64,000 nt of DNA from Agromyces sp. NDB4Y10 (GCF_001620055.1 NZ_LQGY01000025.1:1-64000); one strand, 5' to 3'; shown: positions 18,951 to 27,364, counted from the stretch's first letter. Program-made: numbers and translations. The notes: a model not told the origin generated them from the letters alone.

Positions 18951-20147
18951 CTACGAAGCGTCGTGCGCGGCATCCTCGAGGGATTGTGCCGCCTTCACAA
19001 ACGCGGCCGCGATTATCTGTGCGGTAGCGGCAACCTGCCACGGTCGTGCGCCGAGCGCCGCGAGCTCGCCGGCCACCGCGTCCGGGGTCGGCTCGGCGGG
19101 CGGATGCCACGCGAGCCGGCGCAGGTGGTCGGGCGTCAGGAGGTTCTCGACGGGCATGTCGTGCTGCTCGGCGATCTCGGTCACGGCGGCCTTCGCGAGG
19201 CGGAGCCGGGCGTCGGCTTCGGGGTTGCGGGCGGCCCAGGATCGAGGCGGCGGCGGGGCGTCGCTCGGAACGCGCGCGGCGGGCGGCGCGGCGGTCCGCG
19301 CCTCCTCGATCGCGGACCACCAGCGATCGATCTCTGACCGGCTCGCGCGGCCATTGAACGCCTTGAGGTCGGCGAGGGCCCGCTTGGACTCCGGCAGCGC
19401 CTTCGCGGCGGCGAGGATCGACGCGTCGGGCACGAGGCGGCCGGGCGCGGTGTCGGTCTCGGCGGCGAGGGCGTCGCGGGCGTGCCAGAGGGCGCGCGCG
19501 ACAGCGAGGTTCCGCGGCGAACGCAGAGAGTGGATGCCGCTCAGCCGGCGCCACGGCTCGGCGGCGGGCGGCTTCGCCTCGCGTCGGACCGTGGCGTCGA
19601 ACTCCTGCCGGGCGATCTCCTCCTTGCCTGCGTCCACGAGCCGCTCCGCGAGCCGGTCGCGGACGTCGACGAGGAGCTCCACGTCGAGCGCGGCGTACCG
19701 CAACCACGACTGCGGGAGCGGGCGCGTCGACCAGTCGGCGGCCGAGTGCTCCTTCGCGAGGCGGATGTCGAGCAGTTCCTCGACCACCGAGGCGAGCCCC
19801 ACCCGCGGCATCCCGAGCAGGCGCGCTGCGAGCTCGGTGTCGAAGATCGCGGCGGGGTCGAGCCCCACCTCGCGCAGGCAGGCGAGGTCCTGGCTCGCGG
19901 CGTGGAGCACCCACTCCTCGTCGCGGATCACCGACTGCAGCTCCTCGAAGCCGCCGATCGTCGTCGGGTCGAACAGGAAGGTGCCCGCGTCCCGCCGGAA
20001 GAGCTGGATGAGGTACGCGCGCTGCGAATAGCGGAACCCGCTGGCACGCTCGGCATCCACGGCCACCGGGCCCACGCCGCCCGCGATGCGCTCGACGGCC
20101 TCGCCGTACGCCTCGCGGGTCTCGATCACGCGGAACTCGTCAGCCAC
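18951..20147 (-). CDS. RNase D-like 3'-5' exonuclease with HRDC domain
   Basis: This 398-residue protein has an N-terminal DEDD exonuclease domain: VAVDAERASGFRY (Asp31, Glu33), HAASQDLACL, FDTELAARLLG and YAALDVELLVDVR supply the metal-binding acids. An HRDC domain follows at about 215-290 (RSPRNLAVARALWHARDALA, LPESKRALADLK), then a second helical region. This is the RNase D architecture, acting on tRNA and stable-RNA 3' ends. The GTG start at 20147 has GGAGGAGG upstream and overlaps the DUF3000 end by 8 bases, so the two are co-transcribed. Confidence 0.92.
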   Translation of the reverse strand: MADEFRVIETREAYGEAVERIAGGVGPVAVDAERASGFRYSQRAYLIQLFRRDAGTFLFDPTTIGGFEELQSVIRDEEWVLHAASQDLACLREVGLDPAAIFDTELAARLLGMPRVGLASVVEELLDIRLAKEHSAADWSTRPLPQSWLRYAALDVELLVDVRDRLAERLVDAGKEEIARQEFDATVRREAKPPAAEPWRRLSGIHSLRSPRNLAVARALWHARDALAAETDTAPGRLVPDASILAAAKALPESKRALADLKAFNGRASRSEIDRWWSAIEEARTAAPPAARVPSDAPPPPRSWAARNPEADARLRLAKAAVTEIAEQHDMPVENLLTPDHLRRLAWHPPAEPTPDAVAGELAALGARPWQVAATAQIIAAAFVKAAQSLEDAAHDAS

Positions 20148-20727
20148 GGTTCCTCCTCCGTCGGGGAAGGGCCGTCACCCCCTCGGTTCGGGGAGGCAGC
20201 CCCGCCAGCATGCACAACAACTCACTCCACCCTTCCACATGCGGCGCGGCGTGCTCGTCGAGCGGCGTCCACGACGCGCGGAGCTCGAGCTGTGCGCCGT
20301 CGCCCTGGCGGGCGAGCTCGCCGTAGCCGGTGGACAGGATCTTCGTCACGGTCCCCGACGCCGCGACGTATCGGGCGCCGCGAGCATCGAGCGCGTCGAC
20401 GAGCCACGACCACGCGACATCCGCCAGGAACGGATCGACGCCGATGTCGGTCTCGAGCGGGGCCTGCGTGAAGCACACCACCCGGAACCGGCCGCCCCAC
20501 GACTCCGGCTCGGACGGGTCGTACAGCAGCACGAACCGGCCCGTGCCGAGGTCGGAGTCCTCGCCGTGCGGACCGGGGGAGACGTCGGCGGCCAGGGCGA
20601 CGGCCCAGGGCGCCAGCGACGAGGGCGCGTCGATCTCCGACACGCGCAGTTCAGGGCGCGGTGCCGCAGCACGCAGCGATTCGAGCGCCGCGGCGAACTC
20701 CGGGGGTGGCAACGCCGAGTCGGACAC
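20140..20727 (-). CDS. DUF3000 family protein
   Basis: This 195-residue soluble protein contains the DUF3000 phrases RFVLLYDPSEPESWGGRFRVV and FLADVAWSWLVDAL. In actinobacteria DUF3000 genes stand directly upstream of the RNase D-like gene, as here, implying a related but unknown role in RNA metabolism or chromosome maintenance. The GTG start is 6 bases after a minus-strand -10 TAGTCT, so translation is probably leaderless. Confidence 0.9.
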   Translation of the reverse strand: MSDSALPPPEFAAALESLRAAAPRPELRVSEIDAPSSLAPWAVALAADVSPGPHGEDSDLGTGRFVLLYDPSEPESWGGRFRVVCFTQAPLETDIGVDPFLADVAWSWLVDALDARGARYVAASGTVTKILSTGYGELARQGDGAQLELRASWTPLDEHAAPHVEGWSELLCMLAGLPPRTEGVTALPRRRRNRG

Positions 20728-20731
20728 GTGT

Positions 20732-20747
20732 GCAGACTAGAGTCTGC
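20732..20747. promoter_or_regulatory. palindromic overlapping divergent promoter
   Basis: GCAGACT-AG-AGTCTGC is a perfect 7-bp inverted repeat. It contains the -10 TAGTCT for DUF3000 (minus, complement of 20734-20739) and TAGAGT (20738-20743) facing the alpha/beta hydrolase gene. The two -10 elements overlap, so the two polymerases would exclude each other. Confidence 0.5.
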
Positions 20748-20820
20748 GACAGGGGGCACGTCGGCGGCACGCCGCGACCGCCCCGGGAGGATCGACCACG
20801 CGGCGCGGAACGGGGGAGCG

Positions 20821-22002
20821 ATGTCACGGGTGGATCGAGCGATCGGTCCGGTCACCGCCGTGCTCGGCGGCGTGGCACTCGTCGGCGCGGCCTTCATGGC
20901 CGCCGTGACGGCCACCGCGGTCGTGTTCGCCCGCCGGGTCGTCAGCCCCGAACCGCCCCGTGAGGACGACCAGCGCCTCGAGCGCGTCGACCTCGCGGCC
21001 GGCGAGGTGGTCCTCACGGCCTCCGACGACGCTCGCATGCGCGGCCGGTACGGCCTCTGGTTCGAGCACGACTCCGGCTACGCCCGCCTCGGCGACGTCA
21101 TCGACGACGACGGCCACCGCGTGCGCCGCGCCATCGAGTCGGTCGACTTCGGCCGGCTCGACCGCGCCGGTCGGGGGCGCATCAGCGGGTGGTTCCACCT
21201 CGGCCCGTGGGAGGTCGCGGAGCGCTACGAGAACGTGGTCGTCGACACCCCGCTCGGTCCCGCACCCGCGTGGTTCGTGCCCGCGACGGATGCCGCCGGC
21301 GGGGTCTCCGCGGACTGGGTGATCCAGGTGCACGGCCGCGGCGCGAAGCGGCACGAGGGCCTCCGCGCCGTCCAGCCCGCGCGCGAGGCCGGATGGTCGA
21401 CGCTGCTCATCTCGTACCGCAACGACGGCGAGGCGCCCGAGAGCGAGGACCGCCGATACGGGCTCGGCGGCACCGAGTGGGAGGACGTGGTCGCCGCCGT
21501 GCGATTCGCTGTCCGCCGCGGTGCCCGGCGCATCGTCCTCATGGGCTGGTCGATGGGCGGATCGATCTCGCTGCAGACCGTGTTCCGCTCCGCCGAGGTC
21601 CGGGAGCACCTCGTCGGACTCGTCCTCGAGTCGCCCGCGGTCGACTGGGCCGACATCCTCCGCTTCCAGGCGCGGGCCCTGGGCCTGCCCGCCGAGCTCG
21701 GCGGGGTCGTGGCCCGGGTGTTGAGCGCCCCCGTCGGCGGCACGCTCACGGGCCTCGCGGCCCCCATCGATCTCGAGGCGCTCGACGCCGTCGCCCGCGC
21801 CGACGAACTCGACGTGCCCGTGCTCCTCATGCACAGCGAGGACGACGGGTTCGTGCCCATCGAGGGCTCACGCCGGCTCGCGGCCGTCCGGGCCGACCTC
21901 GTCCGGTTCGAGGTGTTCGAGGGCGCGCGGCACACCAAGCTCTGGAACCACGCGCCCGAGCGGTGGACCGGACTCGTCCGCGACTGGCTCGAGGAGCGGT
22001 GA
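20821..22002 (+). CDS. membrane-anchored alpha/beta hydrolase
   Basis: This 393-residue protein has one N-terminal hydrophobic helix (about 12-36, VLGGVALVGAAFMAAVTATA) followed by an alpha/beta-hydrolase fold. The oxyanion strand is VIQVHGRG, the nucleophile elbow GWSMGGS, the acid lies near HSEDDGFVP and the histidine in EGARHTKLW, so the triad is complete. Substrate unknown; it resembles prolyl-oligopeptidase/BAAT-type serine hydrolases. The ATG at 20821 follows GGGGGA. It is divergent from DUF3000. Confidence 0.88.
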   Translation: MSRVDRAIGPVTAVLGGVALVGAAFMAAVTATAVVFARRVVSPEPPREDDQRLERVDLAAGEVVLTASDDARMRGRYGLWFEHDSGYARLGDVIDDDGHRVRRAIESVDFGRLDRAGRGRISGWFHLGPWEVAERYENVVVDTPLGPAPAWFVPATDAAGGVSADWVIQVHGRGAKRHEGLRAVQPAREAGWSTLLISYRNDGEAPESEDRRYGLGGTEWEDVVAAVRFAVRRGARRIVLMGWSMGGSISLQTVFRSAEVREHLVGLVLESPAVDWADILRFQARALGLPAELGGVVARVLSAPVGGTLTGLAAPIDLEALDAVARADELDVPVLLMHSEDDGFVPIEGSRRLAAVRADLVRFEVFEGARHTKLWNHAPERWTGLVRDWLEER

Positions 22003-22039
22003 GCCGCAGCCGCGGCGCCGCGGCCCGCCGACGCGCGGC

Positions 22040-22489
22040 TCAGGCGGCCAGGCGCTCCTGCAGTTGGCGCTTCGCCCGCGCGAGCATGCCCGACATGCCG
22101 CGGACGCGGAGCGGCGAGACCGCCTCGCCGAGCCCCAGGGACTGCGGGTAGTCGGCCGGGATCGCGAAGACCTGCTCGGGGGTGAGCCCGTCGAGGCCCT
22201 GCGCGAGGATCGACGCGAACCCGCGCGTGGTCGGCGCCTCGGCCGGTGCCGTGGCGTGCATGTGCACCAGACCCGCCTCGTCGACCTCGACGAAGATGAA
22301 CACCGGCGACTGGCACTCCTCGACGCGCTCGAGCAGGTCGGGGTGGTCGCGGTAGCGCTCCGGCAGCTCCGGAAGCTCGTTCGAGAAGTCGAGCAGGAGC
22401 GTCAGCCGGTCCTTCACCCCGAGCGCGAGGAAGTCCTCGCGCGTCTCGGCGAGCGCAGCGGGCAGGGTCGTTGCATCCATCGACGACAT
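22040..22489 (-). CDS. sufE: SufE-family sulfur acceptor
   Basis: SufE receives persulfide sulfur from a cysteine desulfurase and hands it to Fe-S cluster assembly. The 149-residue protein has the active cysteine, Cys59, in VEECQSPVFIFVEV, and the C-terminal helices typical of the family. The start is uncertain: ATG at 22489 or 22480, neither with a good ribosome site. It lies 26 bases downstream of a rhodanese gene, a pairing seen in many actinobacteria and consistent with a sulfur-relay role. Confidence 0.9.
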   Translation of the reverse strand: MSSMDATTLPAALAETREDFLALGVKDRLTLLLDFSNELPELPERYRDHPDLLERVEECQSPVFIFVEVDEAGLVHMHATAPAEAPTTRGFASILAQGLDGLTPEQVFAIPADYPQSLGLGEAVSPLRVRGMSGMLARAKRQLQERLAA

Positions 22490-22515
22490 TCTCGCACCCG
22501 GGGATGGACGCGGCC

Positions 22516-23415
22516 TCAGCGCCCCGGCACCTCGCCCCGCTCGGTGCCGGTCACGATCGGCACCCGGACGGCGCTGCCCCACTCGGTCCACGAGCCGTCG
22601 TAGTTGCGCACCTTGTCGAAGCCGAGCAGGTGCGTGAGCACGAACCACGTGTGGCTCGAGCGCTCGCCGATGCGGCAGTACGCGATGACCTCGTCGCCCT
22701 CCTGCAGGCCGACCTCGTCGCGGTAGATCGCGTCGAGCTCCGCACGGCTGCGGAAGGTGCCGTCCTCAGCCGCGGCGCGCGCCCACGGCACCGATGCCGC
22801 GGTCGGGATGTGGCCGGCGCGCAGCGCCCCCTCCTCGGGGTAGGCGGGTGCGGTCGTGCGCTCGCCCGAGTACTCCTCGGGTGAGCGCACGTCGATGAGG
22901 GGCTTGCCGAGGTGCGCGAGCACGTCGTCCTTGTACGCCCGCACGCGCGAGTCGTCGCGCTCGACCACGGGGTACTCGACGGGCTCGACCTCGGGGGTGT
23001 CGGTGGTGAGCGGTCGCCCCTCGGCGATCCACTTGTCGCGGCCGCCGTCGAGCAGCCGCACGTCGTCGTGGCCGAAGAGCGTGAACACCCACAGGGCGTA
23101 CGCGGCCCACCAGTTGTTCTTGTCGCCGTAGATGACGACCGTCGAGTCGCGCGAGATCCCCTTCGAGCCGAGCAGCTCGGCGAAGCGCTCGCTCGAGACG
23201 TAGTCGCGGACGACGGGGTCGTTGAGCTCGGTGTGCCAGTCGACCTTCACCGCACCCGGGATGTGGCCGGTCTCGTAGAGCAGGACGTCTTCATCGGACT
23301 CGACGACCACGAGTCCGGGCCGGCCGAGCTGGTCGGCGAGCCAGTCCGTGGTCACGAGCCGCTCCGGGTGCGCGTACTCGGCCAGCTTGGCGGCGGTGTC
23401 GAACTCGACGGGCAT
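22516..23415 (-). CDS. sseA: thiosulfate/3-mercaptopyruvate sulfurtransferase (two rhodanese domains)
   Basis: Transfers sulfane sulfur from thiosulfate or 3-mercaptopyruvate to an acceptor thiol. The 299-residue protein carries an inactive N-terminal rhodanese domain ([29 protein letters not shown]) and an active C-terminal one with Cys247 in the loop CRIGERSS. The gene precedes sufE on the same strand. SseA-type symbols are used loosely in actinobacteria; the exact donor is not decided by sequence. Confidence 0.9.
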   Translation of the reverse strand: MPVEFDTAAKLAEYAHPERLVTTDWLADQLGRPGLVVVESDEDVLLYETGHIPGAVKVDWHTELNDPVVRDYVSSERFAELLGSKGISRDSTVVIYGDKNNWWAAYALWVFTLFGHDDVRLLDGGRDKWIAEGRPLTTDTPEVEPVEYPVVERDDSRVRAYKDDVLAHLGKPLIDVRSPEEYSGERTTAPAYPEEGALRAGHIPTAASVPWARAAAEDGTFRSRAELDAIYRDEVGLQEGDEVIAYCRIGERSSHTWFVLTHLLGFDKVRNYDGSWTEWGSAVRVPIVTGTERGEVPGR

Positions 23416-23467
23416 GGGGAACCTCCTGTGGTCGCCCGGTCGGGCGAGGCTGATGGGGAGCCGGGAC

Positions 23468-23498
23468 TAGGCTGGTCACCTGTCCACCCTCGAATCTA
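23468..23498. promoter_or_regulatory. divergent promoters of sseA (minus) and zapE (plus)
   Basis: Minus strand: TAGATT (complement of 23493-23498) with a -35-like GTGACT 17 bases upstream. Plus strand: TAGGCT at 23468-23473. The two face apart with overlapping upstream regions. Confidence 0.45.
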
Positions 23499-23560
23499 CG
23501 CGGCGCGCCCGACGGAGTCACCGCACCCGTCATGAGGTGCAACAGGGGAGTCCCACGCCT

Positions 23561-24616
23561 ATGACCACCGGAGCGGCATCCGCCCTCGGCCACCTCGTCG
23601 ACCGCAACCCGTCCATCACGGGTGCCGAGATCGCCTCCGAGCTCGTGCCGCCGCCCCAGTTCGAGCACGCCTCCTTCGAGTCGTACCGGCCCGACCACGA
23701 CTTCCCGTCGCAGCAGGCCGCGCTCGACAAGCTCCACGAGTTCGCGAACGGATGGCGGGGCCAGCGCAATCCGGGCGGGTTCTTCTCCCGCAACCGAAAG
23801 CCGAAGTCCGAGCTGCCGGGCGTGTACCTCGACGGCGGGTTCGGCGTGGGCAAGACCCACCTGCTCGCGGCGCTCTGGCACGTCGCACCGGGACCGAAGT
23901 ATTTCGGGACGTTCATCGAGTACACGGCGCTCGTCGGTGCGCTGGGCTACGCGCCCGCGGTCGAGCTGCTGCGCGGCTCGCGCCTGCTCTGCATCGACGA
24001 GTTCGAGCTCGACGACCCGGGCGACACGATGCTCATGACCCGATTCCTCGGCGAGCTCATGGCCGGCGGCACGCGCGTCGCGGCGACGAGCAACACGCCG
24101 CCGAACGCGCTCGGCGAGGGCCGGTTCGCGGCGGCGGACTTCCTGCGCGAGATCCACGGGCTCGCCGCGAACTTCGAGACGCTCCGCATCGACGGCCTGG
24201 ACTACCGGCGCCGCGACACCGAGGGCCACGCCGAGGCGATGGCGGACGACGCCGCCGTCGAGCACGCGGCATCTGCCCTCGCCGGCCGCGGGCACCGCGT
24301 CACCCTGGATCGGTTCGACGCGCTCATCGCGCACCTCGCCACCGTGCACCCGTCGAAGTACATCAAGCTCATCGAGGGCACCGAGGTCATCGCCCTCACC
24401 GGGGTGCACGAGCTCACCGACCAGAACGCCGCCCTGCGCCTCGTGGCGTTCATCGACCGCGTCTACGACGCCGAAGTGCCCATCGTCGCGAGCGGGACGC
24501 CGCTGGACGCGGTGTTCGGCGGCGGCATGCTCGACGGCGGCTACCGGAAGAAGTATCAGCGCTCGATGTCGCGCATGATCGCCCTGACGACCGGCGAGCT
24601 CCCGCCGCACGACTGA
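23561..24616 (+). CDS. zapE: cell division protein ZapE (AFG1-like ATPase)
   Basis: This 351-residue ATPase of the AFG1/ZapE family has Walker A GGFGVGKTH (92-100), Walker B LLCIDEFEL (142-150), ATSNTPPN as a sensor region and the family C-terminus KYQRSMSRM. In E. coli ZapE destabilises FtsZ polymers at the closing ring; mitochondrial AFG1 acts in protein quality control. ATG 23561 was chosen with AGGGGAG upstream; a GTG at 23537 is also in frame. The gene appears monocistronic. Confidence 0.9.
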   Translation: MTTGAASALGHLVDRNPSITGAEIASELVPPPQFEHASFESYRPDHDFPSQQAALDKLHEFANGWRGQRNPGGFFSRNRKPKSELPGVYLDGGFGVGKTHLLAALWHVAPGPKYFGTFIEYTALVGALGYAPAVELLRGSRLLCIDEFELDDPGDTMLMTRFLGELMAGGTRVAATSNTPPNALGEGRFAAADFLREIHGLAANFETLRIDGLDYRRRDTEGHAEAMADDAAVEHAASALAGRGHRVTLDRFDALIAHLATVHPSKYIKLIEGTEVIALTGVHELTDQNAALRLVAFIDRVYDAEVPIVASGTPLDAVFGGGMLDGGYRKKYQRSMSRMIALTTGELPPHD

Positions 24617-24648
24617 GCCGCCGATTCGGAGCGCCGTCGCGGCATCCG

Positions 24649-24718
24649 GAAACACGCTCGTTACACGGACCGCGTTTTCGTAACCGTCGCGAAACGCTTC
24701 GTGCCCCGTCGACGAAAC
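24649..24718 (+). promoter_or_regulatory. GlnR-binding region upstream of amt
   Basis: Two GlnR-type half-site pairs with 6-base spacers are present: GAAAC-acgctc-GTTAC (24649-24664) and GTAAC-cgtcgc-GAAAC (24680-24695). A further GAAAC is at 24714-24718. These match the actinobacterial GlnR consensus gTnAC-n6-GaAAC, about 120 bases before the ammonium transporter gene. Confidence 0.75.
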
Positions 24719-24816
24719 GTCCCCGCACCATCCTGATCCCCGTACCCCGAGACCGAGCCCCAGTCTCACCCCCTCGCGGTACGTCCCCTGCAGATCACGA
24801 GGTGTGAGGAAAACCT

Positions 24817-26037
24817 ATGGATACGGGAAGCATTGCGTGGGCGATCACGGCCACCGCGCTCGTGCTGTTCATGACGCCGGGCGTCGCGTTCTTCTACGGC
24901 GGCCTGGTCAAGGCCAAGAGCGTCGTCAGCATGATGATGATGAGCTTCGGCGCACTCGGCCTGATCAGCGTCCTCTGGGTGCTGTACGGCTACAACATGA
25001 GCGCGGTCGACAGCGTGTGGAGCTTCGCGGGCAACCCGTTCTCCGACTTCGCGCTCGGCTCGCTCGCGACGGGTGAGACGGCCAACGTCGACCTGATCGG
25101 CGTCGCCTTCGGTGCGACCTTCGCGATCATCACCGTCGCCCTGATCTCGGGTGCGATCGCCGACCGCGCCAAGTTCGGCGCCTGGATGATCTTCGCCGGC
25201 GTCTGGGCCACGCTCGTCTACTTCCCGGTCGCGGCCTGGGTCTGGGGCGGCGGCTGGATCCTCAACCTCGGCGAGGAGCTCGGCCTCCCCGGCGTCATCG
25301 ACTACGCGGGCGGTACGGCCGTGCACATCAACGCCGGTGCGGCGGCGCTCGCCCTGGCGCTCGTGCTCGGCAAGCGCGTCGGCTTCCAGAAGGGCATGGA
25401 CAAGCCCCACAACGTGCCGCTGACCCTCCTGGGCGCCTCGGTGCTCTGGTTCGGCTGGTTCGGCTTCAACGCGGGTGCGGAGTTCCTCAACGAGCTCGCG
25501 AACACGGGCCTCATCGTGCTCAACACGCTCGGCGCGACCGCCGCGGCGATCCTCGGCTGGCTCGTGGTCGAGAAGTTCAAGGACGGCAAGCCCACCTCGG
25601 TCGGTGCCGCATCGGGCGCCGTCGCCGGCCTCGTGGCCATCACCCCCGCCTGCGCCAACCTCGAGCCGGGATGGGCGCTCCTGCTCGGTGCCGTCGCGGG
25701 CGCGGTCTGCGCCCTCGCCATCGAGCTGAAGTTCAAGCTCGGCTTCGACGACTCGCTCGACGTCGTGGGCATCCACCTCGTCGGCGGCCTCATCGGCACG
25801 CTGTACCTCGGGTTCTTCGCGATCGACACCGGCCTGTTCGTCGGCGGCGACCTCGGCCAGCTCGCGGTCCAGACGATCGCGGCCGTGGGCGTGCTGGCCT
25901 ACTCCTTCGTCGTCGCCTTCGTCCTCGGGTTCGCGATCGAGAAGACCATCGGCTTCCGCGTGAAGAACGAGGACGAGCTGGCGGGCATCGACACCATCGT
26001 CCACGGCGAGGAGGGCTACAAGCTCGAGACCGTCTGA
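24817..26037 (+). CDS. amt: ammonium transporter
   Basis: Eleven-helix channel of the Amt/Rh family that takes up ammonium under nitrogen limitation. The 406-residue protein has the family start TPGVAFFYGGLVKAKS, the twin-histidine region (His in AVHINAGAAAL and in VGIHLVGGLIG) and ends in a short cytoplasmic tail. GAGGAAAACCT precedes the ATG. Unlike many actinobacteria, no glnK or glnD follows: the next gene is a MazF-like protein with its own -10. Control by GlnR is suggested by the upstream boxes. Confidence 0.96.
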   Translation: MDTGSIAWAITATALVLFMTPGVAFFYGGLVKAKSVVSMMMMSFGALGLISVLWVLYGYNMSAVDSVWSFAGNPFSDFALGSLATGETANVDLIGVAFGATFAIITVALISGAIADRAKFGAWMIFAGVWATLVYFPVAAWVWGGGWILNLGEELGLPGVIDYAGGTAVHINAGAAALALALVLGKRVGFQKGMDKPHNVPLTLLGASVLWFGWFGFNAGAEFLNELANTGLIVLNTLGATAAAILGWLVVEKFKDGKPTSVGAASGAVAGLVAITPACANLEPGWALLLGAVAGAVCALAIELKFKLGFDDSLDVVGIHLVGGLIGTLYLGFFAIDTGLFVGGDLGQLAVQTIAAVGVLAYSFVVAFVLGFAIEKTIGFRVKNEDELAGIDTIVHGEEGYKLETV

Positions 26038-26067
26038 TCCGCACGATCACCGCGAGGGCGGTGGGGA

Positions 26068-26073
26068 TAGTCT
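26068..26073 (+). promoter_or_regulatory. -10 element of a leaderless transcript (MazF-like gene)
   Basis: TAGTCT ends 6 bases before the GTG at 26080; no ribosome site is present. Confidence 0.5.
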
Positions 26074-26079
26074 GCGGGG

Positions 26080-26634
26080 GTGCCCGACACTCGCAGCCTC
26101 CTCACCGCCCTTCGGCGTGCCATCCGCTCGATCGCCGGGCCCGCCCGGGTGCGTCCCGCGAACCGGGTGCCGGATGCCGCGCCGGACCGCCGCCCCGACG
26201 ACCGCGACGACTGGCCCGGCCGCTCGGGCCCGCACGCCACCGTCGAGGTCGACCCGGCGCGCGTGCGGCGGGTGCGCTTCGCCTACACGCCCGATCGCGA
26301 CGGCGAGCCGGACCCGGGCGAGGTGGTGTGGACGTGGGTCCCGTACGAGGAGAACGACGGGCGGGGCAAGGACCGGCCGGTCGTGATCGTCGCCGCGGGC
26401 GGACCGGGGGAGTTCCTTGCCGTGCAGCTGACGAGCAAGGGCCGCGACGGCGATCGCGACCTCGTGCCCCTCGGAAGCGGCGCGTGGGACGGCGAGGGGC
26501 GTGCGAGCTGGGCGCGCGTCGACCGGCTCTTCCGGGTGCACGCCGTCGGGATGCGGCGCGAGGCCGCATCGTTGGACGCCGCCCGCTACGCGCGCGTGAC
26601 CGAGGCGCTGCGCGCGCGGTACGGCTGGGACTGA
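26080..26634 (+). CDS. PemK/MazF-like protein, no antitoxin visible
   Basis: The 184-residue product has a basic Pro/Arg-rich N-terminus (about 1-60) and a C-terminal domain with the MazF-fold phrases GEVVWTWVPYEENDGRGKDRP and VVIVAAG, the place where MazF toxins carry their substrate loop. The family is annotated as toxin in many actinobacteria, but this long form is a stand-alone gene in core genome context. No small antitoxin gene is visible on either side; amt ends 42 bases upstream and a tRNA follows. It may be a domesticated RNA-binding protein. GTG start, probably leaderless. Confidence 0.75.
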   Translation: MPDTRSLLTALRRAIRSIAGPARVRPANRVPDAAPDRRPDDRDDWPGRSGPHATVEVDPARVRRVRFAYTPDRDGEPDPGEVVWTWVPYEENDGRGKDRPVVIVAAGGPGEFLAVQLTSKGRDGDRDLVPLGSGAWDGEGRASWARVDRLFRVHAVGMRREAASLDAARYARVTEALRARYGWD

Positions 26635-26661
26635 CGCGCGCGCACGCGTCGGGAAACGGAA

Positions 26662-26686
26662 GAACCCCCGGCTGGACCGGGGGTTC
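26662..26686. terminator. bidirectional terminator between the MazF-like gene and tRNA-Val
   Basis: Perfect 10-bp stem GAACCCCCGG / CCGGGGGTTC with a 5-base loop. It can end both the plus-strand gene and the minus-strand tRNA. Confidence 0.8.
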
Positions 26687-26694
26687 CGTTCGTG

Positions 26695-26767
26695 TGGGCG
26701 ATGCCGGGCTCGAACCGACGACCTCTTCCGTGTGAAGGAAGCGCGCTACCAGCTGCGCCAATCGCCC
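26695..26767 (-). tRNA. tRNA-Val (anticodon CAC)
   Basis: Read on the minus strand: acceptor GGGCGAT pairs with ATCGCCC, discriminator A; anticodon arm CTTCC-TTCACAC-GGAAG gives CAC; T-loop TTCGAGC. CCA is not encoded. The body is closely similar to tRNA-Val(GAC) at 27290. Confidence 0.95.
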
Positions 26768-26811
26768 ATCAGGGTTGTCGCGGACCGGGCCTCGCCGGTG
26801 CCGCGGACTCG

Positions 26812-26817
26812 ATACTA
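26812..26817 (-). promoter_or_regulatory. -10 element of the tRNA-Val(CAC) promoter
   Basis: TAGTAT on the minus strand, 44 bases before the tRNA 5' end. Confidence 0.4.
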
Positions 26818-27005
26818 GCCCACGCGCGGGCTCCGGCGCACATCGACGGCGGGCCCGGGCGCGTCGACGGTCGACGGTGCCGGCCGAGGCCGCGTGGGGC
26901 GGATCCGACGCGTGCCGGAGTGGCGCCCGAACAGGCGACACGCCCGGCATGCACGGTCGGATTCGCCTGCTGATCGGCCATGACGTGCCACGCGGCCCGC
27001 TCGGT
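26818..27005. other. intergenic stretch between divergent tRNA promoters
   Basis: No gene is supported here. Open frames on both strands have atypical composition and no ribosome site. The stretch holds only G+C-rich sequence between the tRNA-Val(CAC) promoter and the tRNA-Gly promoter. Confidence 0.6.
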
Positions 27006-27035
27006 TTGTCATTCGTTCACGTCATCCGTTAGAGT
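27006..27035 (+). promoter_or_regulatory. promoter of the Gly-Cys-Val tRNA cluster
   Basis: TTGTCA (27006-27011) and TAGAGT (27030-27035) are separated by 18 bases, the best -35/-10 pair in the window. The first tRNA starts 28 bases downstream. Confidence 0.7.
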
Positions 27036-27062
27036 CTCTCTGCACGCAAAACAGCGGGCAAC

Positions 27063-27135
27063 GCGGATGTGGCGCAGTTGGTAGCGCATCACCTTGCCAA
27101 GGTGAGGGTCGCGAGTTCGAGTCTCGTCATCCGCT
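27063..27135 (+). tRNA. tRNA-Gly (anticodon GCC)
   Basis: Acceptor GCGGATG (27063-27069) pairs with CATCCGC (27128-27134); discriminator T. Anticodon arm CACC-TTGCCAA-GGTG gives GCC. First of a three-tRNA transcript. Confidence 0.95.
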
Positions 27136-27187
27136 CTGACCAAGCCGGCGCAAGCCGGTTTGTTCTTTGGTGGTGAACCCAAGCAAC

Positions 27188-27258
27188 GGTGGATTGGCCG
27201 AGAGGCGAGGCAGCGGCCTGCAAAGCCGTATACACGGGTTCGAATCCCGTATCCACCT
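27188..27258 (+). tRNA. tRNA-Cys (anticodon GCA)
   Basis: Acceptor GGTGGAT (27188-27194) pairs with ATCCACC (27251-27257); discriminator T, as expected for Cys. Anticodon region CGGC-CTGCAAA-GCCG gives GCA. Confidence 0.95.
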
Positions 27259-27289
27259 CGAATGAGCCCCTCGCAGCTCACTCAAACCC

Positions 27290-27364
27290 GGGCGATTGGC
27301 GCAGCGGTAGCGCGCTTCCCTGACACGGAAGAGGTCACTGGTTCGATCCCAGTATCGCCCACCA
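27290..27364 (+). tRNA. tRNA-Val (anticodon GAC)
   Basis: Acceptor GGGCGAT (27290-27296) pairs with ATCGCCC (27354-27360); discriminator A27361, and CCA is encoded at 27362-27364, unlike the other tRNAs here. Anticodon arm CTTCC-CTGACAC-GGAAG gives GAC. Confidence 0.95.

Noticed and set aside
26769-26981. Possible minus-strand gene in the spacer upstream of the tRNA cluster
   Set aside because: No ribosome site, no recognisable domain, arginine/proline-rich shadow composition.
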